Source: Syncephalastrum monosporum B8922
Lineage: Eukaryota; Mucoromycota; Mucoromycetes; Mucorales; Syncephalastraceae
DNA: 64,000 nt
Assembly (NCBI GenBank): GCA_000697355.1
Contig: JNEN01001227.1
Coordinates: 310,001 to 374,000, forward strand
Direction: 5' to 3'
In this document: piece after piece, positions 23,381 through 36,318 of the stretch
How positions within the stretch are numbered: the stretch's first letter is position 1
How the letters are laid out: the number at the start of each line of letters is the position of its first letter
The notes under the pieces: generated by a model
Seen by the model: only the letters and a program-made list of their open reading frames with translations
Told to the model about the DNA's origin: nothing
Database searches by the model: none
Made by a program: the position numbers and the translations under genes

Positions 23381-25529
23381 TTAATGCGAGGATGAGGAGC
23401 GAGTGTTGCGGGCACACTCAGAGACGGCGGGGGCCGGTGATGCATTGTTTTTAGGCGCGCTCATGAGCGGCAGACGCTTGCGGGGCAGCTCGACGACGAT
23501 CCGTTTCCGGCGGACATTGTCGCGGCAAAGTGGGCTGCAGAACCATGGCTCCTGACTGCCAATAAAGGCAGGGTCACTCAGATCCGCCGTCGGATTGCAC
23601 GACTGGTGGTACGCTTTGGGACAGCCTTCGCAGTACACGAGCAAGTCATCCTCGTGGTTGGAACCACGCTGTTGGCAGATCGTGCAAAACAGCTGCAGCA
23701 CAGGTCGATCGCGGTCTTCGATGGACTCGCCCACGAAGCCGGTCAGATCAAGACGTGGCAGCTTGCAAGCGAAACCATATCCTTTGTAATCACATCCGTG
23801 TTTGCTAATAAAAAAAAAAAGGAAAATGAGAAACCATGCCAAAAGAAAAATAACACCGTTCAATTTACTTACTTGCACAGGGTGCGCTTGCCCCAGGGAC
23901 CGGGGCGCCAGTTGACACCTTCAGTCGTGCCACAGTAACGACACCAGTCGATCTGTGATTTGGTCAGGCTCTGGTACACGGTGGGTTGTTGCGTACTCCG
24001 CGCTGGCAGAATCTCAACGAGACGCGCTGATTGTTCTCCTGCGTCGGTTTCTGTCAACTTGGGCTGCACCGGTTCGTTGTGCGTCGGTGTCTGGGAGGCT
24101 GTGTTTTCGATAGGAGTCGCCTGGGCAGGCTGGCCAATGTGAGGCCAGGCGCTCTTCCACCAAGAGGCGTGCGGCTCAGGCCGTGCAACGCGAGAAGATT
24201 CATAGCAACTTCCGGCATCACTAAAAAAAAAGCAAGGGGATCATTAGCCCTTGCTCGGTTGCACAAAAAAGTATGACCATCACGAAAAAGAAATTCACGT
24301 TACCTGTCGTCTGCCGGGTAGGAGCAAGCATCGTCCTCGTCCTGATCGTCGTCTTGCTCGTCGTCGTCAAAGTCGGACGACTCATCCATGAACGAGTGGG
24401 TCTCGCCAAACAGCATATCCTCGTCCTCGTCCTCATCCATCATATCCTCATACCAGTGCTTCTTTTCTTCCGATGGATCAGATAAACCCTGCCGATGATG
24501 ATGGTGGTGGTGCGGGTGGTGGTACTGATGGCTCCGCTTGAACGGAGAAAAGTCCATGGTGTTTGAGAAGGCATCCCGGCTGTTGTTGTAGTCCTGGAGG
24601 CGCTGGAGGCGCGCGAATGACAGGCCGGCATTCTCCTCTTTTTCTTCAGGCTGATCGCCGTACTCAAGGTCGAGTCCGAGGTCAAAGATTTGGTCGTCTT
24701 CTTCGAACAGCAATTCCGAGGGCGTGACGTTGGGCGACGACGCCACCTCATCAACCTGGGAAGAGCATGTGGCCTCAGAGTCGCTGTCCGAGGGCGATCC
24801 ACATGAGAGCTCGACCGAGGCGGCTCGGCTCGTCGACGAGCCACTGGCGCTGCTGATATCGTCATTGTCTTGAAGGGCGGTCACCATCGCGGGCGAGAAA
24901 AAGACGTCTTTGACGAGATCCTTTTGGAGGTTCCGCTCGGCCATGGTATCGTACGTAATGGTGGCGTTTTCCAACGTATGGTGGATGGGAGGGTGCACAA
25001 TGACGGGAGCATAGGCAATGTCACACGAAGGGTAGTTTTGCTATAGAAAAAAAAAAAGCCCACAAAAAGAAAGAAAGCGGAGATGAGAATCCATGGAATG
25101 AATTTGGGATGGTTCGACTTTTTTTTCCTTCTCCTTTTCGCAGAAGGACGGGGAAAAATAACAGCAACTTACCATGGTGGGGTGGGGTGAATGCATGGCC
25201 GACCAAGAGGCTCCAGGAGCGAAGCCAGCCATTTGGTCGGGAGAGACGCTGGTGGGTGGGCAAGCCATTGGGTGGTAGGGATAGAATACAGGGTAGTCCG
25301 CCATGGGGAACACAGGCACAGGCATAGCCGTCGAGCTGGACACGATAAGCGGGGCGGGAAGGACTTGGTCTTTGCTGGCTTTCTCGGCGCCAGTTTTGTT
25401 GGTCGCGTTGGCGTGATGCGAAGACTGATTTGCTGCTTGTTCGTGGCGACGTTCTGGTTCATGAACATACATTGATTGCTGGTGCGGGTGTGGCAGGATG
25501 TAAGGCGTGTTGCGCGTTGCGGTATCCAT
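23381..25529 (-). CDS. Nuclear regulator with GATA-like zinc finger and PHD finger
   Basis: Exons 25173..25529, 24304..25040, 23873..24220, 23381..23804; 621 residues. The N-terminal ~440 residues are disordered, with His-rich (HHPHHHHHHR) and strongly acidic (DEDEDEDM, DDDEQDDDQDEDD) tracts. Near residue 460 is a GATA-type finger, CRYCGTTEGVNWRPGPWGKR, then TLCNKHGC. Its fourth ligand would be His, or the Cys two residues later, rather than the usual Cys. A PHD finger follows directly, with Cys4-His-Cys3 ligands at CTIC, CEGC, HQSC and CSPLC. The pairing suggests a chromatin reader recruited to DNA. The tail has a basic stretch RRKRIVVELPRKR, a likely nuclear signal. The start Met was chosen because the in-frame upstream sequence looks like a T/C-rich leader. 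Confidence 0.85.
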
Positions 25530-28500
25530 GATAGTAAGAATGATCTGATTAAAGAAAAAGGGAAAGGAGAAAAGAGGAAGGATGCTAGTGTTGATAAGGA
25601 TAAAAAGACAAACGACGGTAGAAGGATGACAAGGTATTAATTCATGCAACGGGTTGAAGAGAAAAAACTCGACTTGAGATAAAGAAAGAGGGGGGAGAAA
25701 GATCTGACACGTTGAAGAGAACGAGAATTTATATCGCTTGTCGGTGAAAAGCAAGGGAACGAGGAGATGAGTACAAGGCAACCAAGGGGACACGAGGAGG
25801 ATGGGGGGTGACACCAATTTTGGGGGGCACGCAGCACTTTTTTTGTATAGAGCATTTGCAGCGCTAATCATAAGGGCGTGCGCAGAATGGAAAGACGACG
25901 ACTCTATCTTGCCCGCGCACCAAACTTTCTTTTCCTTCCTAATCCAAATATATTCCTGGATGGGATGAACAACCCATCAAAGACAAATAGGGCGTATTAT
26001 AGTAGCAGTGTAATGTGATAACACGCACGCTTTCCTCAGCCCTGTTCCTGTCTTTTGTTTGGTTGTTATACGTGGGTTGTGCCTTGTGTGCCGCACTCGA
26101 TGTAACCCACTTTTTTTTACAGTATTTGATAAAAAGAGAACGATCGATATTTTCGGTGATCCGTCTGCGGTTGAAAGGGAGTGAAGGAAACTAAAAAGCG
26201 CGTTCTGGCCCCAGGAAGCTTTCCAGAATCATCATAGAAGCGGAAAATGATGTGGATATATAAAAGCGATCGAGAAGCACGAAATCAAAGTGAGCATAGA
26301 ACAAGGAAGGTAGGGACGGGCCAGACGATTAGGGTGGCCGCGGCCGTTCCGTTTCCGCCTGTCTCTCTCTCTATCATTACAAAAATCGCTCAAATTCTGC
26401 ACGACCCTAATATTTTTGATTAAAGGCCAGCAAACTGTGTTTCATCTCAGCCGAGAGCTCTGGCTTTGCCAGGAGCACGTGCAGACCACTCTATACACGC
26501 ACGCATATAATTATGTTCCACCTTTTTACTTGGACATGTTGCGTTCCACCTTGGACGATCTTTTTTTTTTTTCGTCTGCCAGGCTTGCTTTTGCAGGTTA
26601 GGCAAAAAAAGTCCATCCTGTACGTTTCATATAGTGTAACCAAACCAGCCATTTGGTGTGTGGGTGTAAAATAAAGAGGGTAGCGCGAACGATGGTTTGA
26701 TAGTCCGCGCACAGACGCACACATGTCGCTATCATCCTTTTCCTTGGCCTAAGGTACACACATAGTATCTCCACAGATCGCAAGAACCTTCATACGTCAA
26801 AGAGATCTTGGTAAAAATACGAGAACGCAAGACAAAACTGTTGGATGGATGCACCACAGATACTGGCGTTTATTTCCAGGGGTGATATAACCAGACAGGC
26901 TACGATCGCGAGCTTGCTGTGGTTGTTAATTGCCCGGGAACCAGACCTGTCGTCTCAACGACACATACACAGGCTAGAATGACACGAGAGAATCCACAAT
27001 GGGAGATTTATTTGATTGGCTGTATTTGTAACACTTGTGTGCTGCGTAGATATATATATAAGTATATATATCTATGTGTCTGATCATATATATGCGCGTG
27101 CGTGTGTGTGGATGAAGATGGGAATCAATGCCTAATATGGGGGGACTTAACCCATTGGACGGAAGGGCAGTGTTGTGCATAGCTTCCCAATTCGGCACTG
27201 GTTAATCAACGCAGGCCCGGTAATCGTTCAAGTCACCTGCCCAATCTTCATCGTTGTCGCGCCCCCATTGGCTGTACTTTTTTCTTTGTACGCATGCCAA
27301 GGACGTTCAGGTACGAGCTTGTTTATTTAGAATAATAAAAAAAAAAGCATCTGTCACAATATGAAGGGGAAGATAATTGTTCTCCAGATGAAGCTGTCTG
27401 GGTCACTATTAGTACTGTTTATGTAGGTGGTGGCACTTTATTTTCGGATATTGATATACATAAACAAGACAGTTAGACACCTGTTTATTCCCGTAAATGA
27501 TCCACAACCCATATCTTATTGTTTTATTGCGCTGTGCTTGCGGGATCCGAACGTGATGGATGCACGCGAAAGAAAACCAACCACTGTTTTTTCCACCTGC
27601 ATCAGGAATAAAGCGAACAGCGCGTATCTCGCATCTCTGCGTCTTTTGTTCTTTGCTAAGAGCTCACCACCTACACTTTGTGAAAAGATGCCTTCAGTCG
27701 AGGTAAGGAATTAAGACGGACATGGCTAGCGCGTGCTGTCAGCTAACCAGTCGCGGTATGAAACTATTTTGGTGACTGTAATACAAGCTGTCGCTGCTTG
27801 ATAAAGTTACGAAGCGGAAAGTAGTCACCCACTCCTAGCATACACACAAAACACTCTATAGATGACCCTATCGCTTCGTCGGCAACCTGCTCACCCCCAA
27901 AGCTACTCCTCTCTATACTCCCCCCATCCCCGATTGTCCGTGGGAGTTGTGCATGATTCGTCTCTAGAAGTCTAATAGAAGCATCTGCGGCAAAGATGAG
28001 CACTCACACTACACATACAAAAAAGCATTGACGTGATATGACCCTATCTTGTTTTTATAAAAAGCTGTACTAGATGCAAAGAATAAATAGGACATGTGTG
28101 AAATAGATGATTACGCGGCATCTAAATGATCACGACATACATCTCCCTTCGTTGGTAAATAGATGATTGAAATCAGGTTCCCCTTTTTATGTCTCTGGGT
28201 CTTGCCGGTGGAGGCTAATGCGGGCTGACCACCAGATATAAGGGTGATATGTTGGATGAATGGACGTAGGTCGGCTGCCAGGTTAGGTGCGATGCAGCCG
28301 TTGCTTACCTGCATCGGATAAAGAATATATCGCCACACGCACGAAAATGCGGTCATGATTATTATGCTACTATCTTATCGGTACATACGCTTGATATTTT
28401 GTTGGAACGGTAACCTTCAGCATTCTCTGCGCTTTCACGTTTCTAGACTATTTCAAGGTATCACAGAAATTTCAAAAGACCAAACAAGACACAAAAAGAA

Positions 28501-29230
28501 ATGCGGTTTATGTTGGTTCCTTGGTGGTAAAGGAGTACGACTGCCCATTTTGCATTCTGCCCCTTTGTAAAGACCCGCAGATCAAACAAACAGAAACGCT
28601 TCTGCGGAGAAGCAATAGAAGCGAACACGCGCAGACCACACACACACATACACTCACACTCACACTCACAGAACATCACCCCTTTCTGGTGCTGTGATAA
28701 AACAAAAGTTATGCACGCATGGAAATGAGCAAAAGGATAAAGACGTAGCCCTCATGGATCCGACGTTTCGGATGAAGCGGATCGTATGGCTACACACACG
28801 CACGCACGCACGCGTGTCTAATATTAAACAACATGTCTTCAATAAAGCCTCGCTGCACGCAACCAACAACGAGCTCGTGTCTCGATAGCGTGTCAACACA
28901 AAGACAGCGTGTCGGCGCCAACGACAGCAAGTGTGTAACAGTCGCACAGACTTGCCTTTGGAGTAGCTTCAATTCAACCTTAGCGCGCCGCCTTATTTTC
29001 TTGTGTGAGCGTAAGCTGCTATCATGCTGCTGCTCTCAGCTGAGAAGGCCCTATCGCCGCGTGCACTGGCATTGTCGATCTTTCTTGAACGGGCCAGCTG
29101 ACGAGCGACACCACAGGCTTATGCGTCGGGTTGAGTTCTTCTGAATATAGCAAATCCATAGAAGGATCTTATGCAAACTAGCTTTATTTTCATTAACATG
29201 GATGTGTCTATATACCGCTGGCGTGGTATT
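25530..29230. other. 3.7-kb gene-poor region
   Basis: The first ~350 bp are a pyrimidine-rich leader/promoter (on the minus strand) of the PHD-finger gene. Beyond that I see no supportable gene. There are scattered simple repeats: TA runs (about 27046-27072), ACACTC units (about 28640-28670) and CACG units (about 28792-28812). Open frames are short and lack splice-supported continuation. Confidence 0.5.
28640..28670. repeat. CA/ACACTC-type simple repeat
   Basis: A CA-rich run merging into repeated CACTCA units, with a related CACG run about 150 bp downstream. Confidence 0.6.
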
Positions 29231-30534
29231 TCAGATTTCTTGACGTCGGAAAGAGTTCCACAAGACGAATGGCAGTTTCCAATCCTTGCGCTGCAGGGAT
29301 TTGTCAAAGATATTAAAATTGACGGATTCGAGTTTTTGCAAGTAGCGCGTACTGGGCACCTGGATAAAGTGGGTTAAATCGTCGTCTGAGTATTAGCCAA
29401 ATGTTAATAAAACTAACTGCTGCTAACAGGACGGGGAATGCGGCGGGAGGAACCGACGAAAGGAGGGAGCGGGCCGTGAGCAGGTGGTCGTACGCCGCCG
29501 TAGCGACCTCAAACACAGCATCTTCCATGCCTTCTGCATTGCCATGTCGAAATACGTCCTCTTGGGATACGTTGTGCTATCCGCCAGAGTAAGCATGACT
29601 TGTCTTGCCTTTGTATTACTTTGTGCCGCAAGCATTCTCATTCTTACCTTGGCTGTGATTTCTGCTGGCAATACTAGGCGACGCTGGCTCAGATGAAAAG
29701 GCACCGAGCGCAAAAAGGTGGCGATACCGATCATTTTACCAATGTGGCTGATGGCATGGTCAGCGTTGACATCTTTGAGACCCAAGGATTCGAGTTGCAG
29801 ATAAAGTACGCTTGAGGCTGTGTTTTCGGCATAAGACTCCATGTCCTTGATGGTCATGAATTGGTGGTCGTCCAAATTGGATGTCTAGTAGCAGTAGCAG
29901 TAGCAGTAGCAGCAGCAGCGACGATAAGACAATCCGAACGAGGAGCACAAGAAAGTTCTGGGCGACTTACTCGTTCATTGATGATGCGCTTGAACCACAT
30001 GGGTGACAGTGTGCAGTCTTTCATGGCGGCGTTTAACGCGAGTGCGATAGGTTGCTGTGGCGGGTTCCCCTTTTACAACGGAACATGTCAATCAATAGCT
30101 TCTCGGCGGATCTGGGGCGGGTACCTTGAAAATACTATCAATGGTATCCTTCCAGAATTGCATGCGCATTTTGCCAATCGTCGGGTTGGATACGCTCTCA
30201 CGAATAGACGCCAGCTCGACGTTGAATGCCCGGATCGCGTACTGTGCATTGCGCAAGTGGCCCGGGAAGAAAGGGACACAGAGGTAGCCTTCGTAATCAC
30301 GTTGTCTGCGGCGAATCATATGTTCTGTTAGAACGATCGCCTCTTGAGGAGGAGGTAAGGCGGGTGAAGGCGGATTTACCTGACTGAATCGGAGCAGTAC
30401 TTGATTGCAGTCGGCAATTTGTCACCGTTCGAAGAGGTATAATGACGGCGTATGCTGATCGCAGGAGCAGGAGCATGTCTCGAGTGGGACCGCGTGGCGC
30501 AAGTGGCTATTCGGTGTGTCAGACGATATGTCAT
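29231..30534 (-). CDS. NDUFAF6: Complex I assembly factor NDUFAF6-like (squalene/phytoene-synthase fold)
   Basis: Six exons (minus): 30380..30534, 30125..30305, 29971..30069, 29648..29884, 29418..29576, 29231..29359; 319 residues. The N-terminus (MTYRLTHRIATCATRSHSRH) is Arg/Ser/Thr-rich, as expected for mitochondrial import. The body matches the trans-isoprenyl-synthase-like family: DYEGYLCVPFFPG, YAIRAFNVELA, GKMRMQFWKDTIDSIF, then YAENTASSVLYLQLESLG and GKMIGIATFLRSVPFHLSQR, ending FNIFDKSLQRKDWKLPFVLW. The Asp-rich catalytic motifs of true synthases are not seen in the usual form, in line with an assembly role rather than catalysis. Intron 3 (29885-29970) carries an AGC/AGT triplet repeat. 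Confidence 0.93.
29886..29922. repeat. AGC/AGT triplet repeat in an NDUFAF6 intron
   Basis: About ten triplets sit just inside the 3' splice site, so length changes could affect splicing. Confidence 0.7.
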
Positions 30535-33500
30535 TTTTTGACTTGTTTGGGGAACACGAAGACACGCTTTCACCGGGTTCATTTCAGACTAACAAAATAA
30601 ATGCGCTTGCTGGATCTGAAATGCCTGATCTTAACTGACGCAACCTTATTTTGTAACTTCCTCGTCACCATAGACACTTATCATAGACATAGTTCTGTGC
30701 TGTATACAGACTTTCACTGTAGTCTGACGCATCAGTATTGCCGTCTATTCTCTGCTGCCTCTGTCAGGGATTAAGAATAGCATCATTGAGTGACTTTGTC
30801 GATATGTTGCTTTAGCGACCGATATCTGCCAGAGATATACTGTGTTGCTTGAGTGTCATTCATCTATATCGTGAATACTCCAGCATAACAAGTCTCTCTG
30901 AAAACATGTGAATCCTTTAATATGCATGGGGTAGTGTAATCTGCACAAAATACCGGGTGGTACCACCTTCCTGCTGTTTCATTATGCCCAACCTTTTCAC
31001 TGGAAAAGCATTACTAGATAGCCCAAAAATACAGCAGGAGACCCATGAAAAATCCGAGAGAAGAGTGACAACGGACGACCGTAGGGCCAGTCAACAAGAA
31101 AAGATGAGAGGAGCTAGATTGAAACTTAGGTATTAAGAGTTGTGGTGGCGGCATTTCACCAAATTAGGTAGTATATAACACGGTGCGTGATATCTATCAG
31201 GAAAGATACAAGCCGTCGTGCATATAACCAGAAAATGAGCTCAAGGGACGCCAGCTTGAGTAGTTTTACAATATCGCTTACCATATCCAGCGAGGACCAA
31301 CTAAATTATAGGTTCAACAGCAGATCTCTCGCGAAAGGAAGAAGATAGCTTTGTTTTTATTTTGTCTCCAAAGTCTTGTTACAGCTCCTTTGCTTCCCGT
31401 GCTGCCAAAGACATATCTAGACTGGTATGTTGGAATAGCTAAAATCCTTTGCTTGCTGTTTTTGTCCAGCGCTTTGGCTACACTCGAAAATATACATCGA
31501 ATGCTTATTGAGATATACACCAGCCGAAGCAAGCGCCACATATGCCCAACAAGATGATCTTCTATCCAACCACCGTGCATAGTAATACAGCGGCTACAAA
31601 TGTTCAAATTTAGCACGACATGATTCAGTCTTATAAACCCTGTAGTCTACGGATACTTTCGGTGAATACAAGGGACAACGAATTCGCAGAAAGGGCGATG
31701 ATCTGTCTGGGATTACCTCTGGCCTGTCATGTCCATCTATGTTAATATGATATGCTTTGCGCTCTTACTACGTAAAAACCGAACTATGACGAGATCTCCA
31801 CACGCTCAAGCGTGCCAGATGCGGACCAAAAGCATCATTGAAAGAAGCCGCCAGGTCACCCATCCCCGCAAACAGCCCCAACCTTCCTCTTTAGTGCGCG
31901 GCAGAAGTATAATCCGCGATCATCATCCGGCAGCTGCAAAACTGACGACGAGAAGTATTATGGCACGTTTCGGGTACAACTTATATGAATATGCACGTAT
32001 ACCCTCTAGATCACCCGAGTGACGTTAGGCACAGCGGCCGCATTTATCATGTAAACTTAGCAAATAAACGTGTACTCAAATGAGCAATAGAGTAATGTAT
32101 GGTCATTTTTGGTGATGGTGCTGCAGCAGCTCTCTAACACCAAAGTGTTTTAGCAGCCTAAAGCAGCTCAGGCGTTTCTATCACCCTTACAATGACATGC
32201 GCCCACGCCTCCATTATCAATAGAAGACATTCAACCTCCATCAGCACCCACCATGTCCTAGATACACTCCCAAAACAGCATCACGAGGCCAAGTTAGGCA
32301 AAGCAAAGATATCGCCCGCAATGTAAAAGCAACCGTCCGCAATACAATGGCCGCCCATCAGAGTAAGTATATGAACATATAATACGGAAAATCCCAAGTA
32401 AGTATAAGCTCTTGTAGCATTTGAGGCATTGACTTGTGCGCATAATGACAGTACTTGTAGCAGGTTTGACCTTCTATGCCTGTTGTAATGATAGAAATCA
32501 GGCTCTCCGGCAACTTTACTTCCCAGAGCGACTACCAATATGGTCAACGTTGATCTCTACGATCTATTGACAATGCACGCGGGTAAGATATATAGGATGA
32601 CCATGGAATGCGCATGATCTGGTATAAAAAAGAAGTTTTGCAACAATCATGAGATTGAAAAATTGCAATCCAGAATAGAAGAAAAAATAATGAACGCCAT
32701 TAGACAAGGTATAAACAAATACGATTTAGCAGCCTGATACGGCAGCGGTTACAAGCCCACTTCCCATGTTTTGCTTTGCTTTTCGCAACGCACGTCAGGA
32801 TGATAAATGAAAGTTCTCAATGTATAAGACATTTGAAACACACAAATAAGAGATAAACAAGGCCAGATAAAAGTAAAGGGATGAATGAGCAAAAGACGGC
32901 CGGAAAGCTCGTGTTTTATTTGTCACTGATTTTGATTTTCTTTATACGGCAAGCCAGGTCTTTTACCGTTTCGACTAAATCATCGGGGAGAACCATTTCC
33001 TCGTCAAAATGGTTTACTACGTGGAGCTGCAGCCTCTTTACGTCTGTCTTTAGCGCCATAACAATATGCTCGTGCAGATTTTGGACGTTTTCTTCATAGA
33101 GGCGCGCTGCAGTGACCCAACCGTGCTTGGAAAGTCTCTGACCCGAGATGTCGAGGTAAACAACTTGCGCGTATTTCTTTACAAGCTAGGGGAATCGATA
33201 TCCAGATCAAGCCTTCGATCAACTTGAGACCTGTCAAAACAATATTAAATTCAATCGAAACAAGGTATTCTGTTTTCACTTACAATATATCTGCGTAGGG
33301 ATTCATATGCACGCAGATAATGTCCCCGTCGCGGATCCCCCTTGCTTGTAGGTCATGGATTCGTCTAGCCGCTGCGCGTCGTGGTTTAGTCCCTGCAAAG
33401 GACGCATAAGTCACTGTTATTTTTCAGCTCTTGACTGGGCGCATACCCGATACAATATGGGATTCTTGGAGTCTTTCTGATCCTCAACAAGCAGTTGAAG

Positions 33501-34649
33501 AGACGAGATGGTGGTCTGATCCTCGTCGACAATAATGCCGTTATGGTTTCTTTCAAAGAATGGGTTGGCTGCTGTGTTGCCTTTCGTAAATCTAGTATGC
33601 TAATGTTTCTTTGACTTAATTAGAGGCCAGCTTACTATTAGTCCAGTGTATCACATGTGGAGGCTACATTTCCAGCTCCACTTAGCGGTAGCATTCAGGT
33701 ATGATTTTGTAGTTCACAATCGGTGAGAGTGGATATAACGCGTTTATTTTATATGAAACAGTTACAAGACTCTTTTGGACGCGCGACCATTGTAGTAGCA
33801 TCGATCCGTCAAATTTGCATTGCGTGGGATAAGGTGTGTCTACTTTCGAAAGAGTTCAGTATATATTAATGACATCGTCTCTCTCCTTTTTTTAACATCT
33901 GCTATAGTACTTTTCTTATGCTTCGTCGGCGTCTGAGTAATCTATTAGCTCATCAAAAGCTCAATAGACTATGGTAACGCGACGTCAAGGAAAAAGCCAA
34001 AGTGTTCGCTTGCCTTGTTTGCAGCGTTCACAAGAAGAACAACTACCGAGCAGATAAAAACTGTCTCTTGTTTCATTACTTGGTAAGCACTGTCACAAAC
34101 ATAGCGAATGAAAGCCATTCTTATCTCAGGAATATGGAATATAGGAAATTGCATAACCTTTTGCTTCATTGGAGTGTGATGCTTCATTGGAGCGTGAGAG
34201 TTTCTGTATTCACACATCATATTTGTGGAGTCTATGTCTTTTCTTTTTTTACCCTTTTTGCACAGAGAGACGTCGGTAGCAAAAATAAAAGATGAATATC
34301 TAATAAAACAATATGCAGCTGCGATGTCCCGAGGCGCTGTGAAAACGATTAATAGAAAGGTTACTATAAGAAGCAAGGCGCTAAAAATGGCTGTCAGGGG
34401 AACTGTTTCGCTTGGGGTATCTAAAAAGAAATAGCCCGCTTTTTTTTTCTAGCAAGATGCTCCCATATGAATGTAGGATGTAATTGAAGCTTCAGGGAGA
34501 CCTGCCTCCAAATATATGAATGTCATACGTACTTACATGACGGGGTTTGGGGAAGGGGCAAAAAACGAGAAAGGTATAAAAAGATGGGAAGGAGCACAAC
34601 AATAAAGCCATATCACTCCTTCCTTTCCTTTCTGCTTGTGAGTTGAAGC
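30535..34649. other. 4.1-kb gene-poor region with a decayed locus
   Basis: AT-rich with no intact gene recognised. The only coding-like sequence is the broken minus-strand locus at 32916-33591. A small palindrome GGTGGTACCACC lies near 30956. Confidence 0.5.
32916..33591 (-). pseudogene. Decayed multi-exon gene of unknown family
   Basis: Three coding-like blocks follow each other on the minus strand: 33447..33591 (TKGNTAANPFFERNHNG...), 33284..33392 (RRAAARRIHDLQARGIRDGD, then IICVHMNPYADI) and a C-terminal block ending at 32916 (YAQVVYLDISGQRLSKHGWV ... ACRIKKIKISDK, stop). Splice sites around them are good (CGG|GTATGC, TGCAG|GG, TT|GTAAGTG, TTGACAG|G). However, the frames do not join: the first junction is out of phase, and the last block is shifted by one base near 33187, as if one C were lost in a Ser-Leu codon pair. 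The GIRDGDIICVHMN stretch faintly resembles the N-terminal part of AMP-binding ligases, but I do not claim that family. It could also be a sequencing error in a live gene. Confidence 0.35.
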
Positions 34650-36254
34650 ATGGCTGGCCCAAATAAATCACCATCCTTCCTTCGTATACTGCTGCTTCTG
34701 TTTATGCTGTTGTGCAGCACCACCCATGCATTGCCTGATCCAAGGGGTGGCGTAATTACCCTCGACCTCCAACAACACTTGCCACAGCAGCTCTTGCACC
34801 TGTTAAAGTCAGCTACTCAGCCTATTACGGATACTGTGTCAAATCTTGTTTCCCCCGTTGCCTCCCTTCTCGACCCAAGTCACACTCAAAGCCAGCTATT
34901 ATTAAGGAGACATACACGACGGGCGTATACGAGCTCTCGCTTGAGTAACACCATATGGAGTGTATGTGTCGTATAATTATGTAACGGATGTGATTCCTTA
35001 CTAACGTTTCGAATTTTTAGTATGCCATCAAAATAGACGTGTAAGAGAGTACACGCCCGCCACGTTCAAATATAAGTACGACTAACATAACACTGTACAC
35101 AGAGGCTCGCCCAAACAGAGTTTCAAAGTCATTTTTGATACTGGTAATATATTATCGACCCTCCTTAAAACGAGCCCCTGTTTCTCATTATATTAATTGT
35201 TTATTTTCATAATATTTTTAGGCTCACCTGTCCTCTGGTTGCCGTCGGCTCAGTGTGATGATTCTGGATCCAACTGCGAGGGTGCTACCCAGACTTTTGA
35301 CGCTAGCAAATCCAAGTCGTACAAGCAAGAGAAACCTGTCAACACGATCAAAGTCCGTTATGGTTCAGGGTCACTGGAGGGTTCTGTTGGAACCGATGTG
35401 TTGTCTTTTGGAGACAACCAGGCCACCGTAAAACAGCAACCCTTCGGGCTTGCCACTCATATTGTGGCCGACCTTCTCTCAGACGGTATCAACGGCATTA
35501 TTGGTTTCGCCCCTAGTGGAGGTACGACAGACTACAATAAGAGTAAGTACGAACACTTGTACCTATCAAAAAGATGACAGTGCAAGATAACACAATAAAT
35601 ATAGAAAGCGAGCGGCTCAAGACGCCCATGGAGAACTTGAAAGAACAAGGCGCCATTGCGAAGAACATGTTTGTGGTTGACTTTCAACCGGTGCGCACAC
35701 ATGAGGATATTGGTACGGCTGGCGGCTCGCTCACACTTGGTGGGCTGCCTGGAACACTGTCAGAGGACAAAATTATGTGGACACCACTGGCGAACTCGCA
35801 GCTCAAGACGGCAAAGAACTACTGGTCACTGGCGATGGACAGTGTGCAAATTGGCGAAAAGACCGTTGATATCGCAGACAACGGTATCGTGGATACAGGC
35901 ACGACGATGATCATGCTCCACACTGACAAGGTTAAAACCTTGTTCACGGGAGTCCAAGGCATTAGTTACAATCGCACACTTGACCTGTGGACGGCGCCCT
36001 GCAAGACGGTCCAAAAATTACCCGACGTGACGTTCCACTTTGGCCAGAACGCACTCAAGCTGACTGCCGAGCAGTACACCGTGCCAGCGTGGCAACGCAA
36101 TTATTGGGGCTCAGAAGACTGCCCGCTGTACATCACTTCGGACGACGCATTGGACGAGTTTGGTTTTATCATCGGCCAAAAATTCCTCGAAAACTATATC
36201 TCTGTATATGACGGCGAGGCGCGCCGGGTAGGATTTGCCGCTAAAAATGCATAG
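34650..36254 (+). CDS. Secreted pepsin-type aspartic protease (A1 family)
   Basis: Five exons: 34650..34961, 35021..35040, 35103..35143, 35222..35542, 35605..36254; 447 residues. A signal peptide (LLLLFMLLCSTTHALP) is followed by a ~75-residue propeptide ending in basic residues (LLRRHTRR), a likely maturation site. The mature part has the first catalytic Asp in FKVIFDTGSPVLWLPSAQC and the second in NGIVDTGTTMIM. The flap Tyr is in VRYGSGSLEG, and the C-terminal IIGQKFLENYISVYD is standard. The first motif reads DTGSP instead of the commoner DTGSS. Exons 2 and 3 are 20 and 41 nt and encode the strand before the catalytic Asp. It belongs to the broad rhizopuspepsin/mucorpepsin group. Confidence 0.93.
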
Positions 36255-36318
36255 ATGTCGAATAAAAAGTTACCTTGTCTGTTTCTTTTTCCTATTTGTG
36301 TAACTCTTAGGTTGAATC

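Noticed and set aside
33535..33938. Spliced plus-strand ORF of about 75 residues (MPLWFLSKNGLAA ... YFSYASSASE), including LQDSFG, which recalls a kinesin motif
   Set aside because: It overlaps the minus-strand coding-like block, has no recognisable family once read as a whole, and the kinesin resemblance is limited to six residues.
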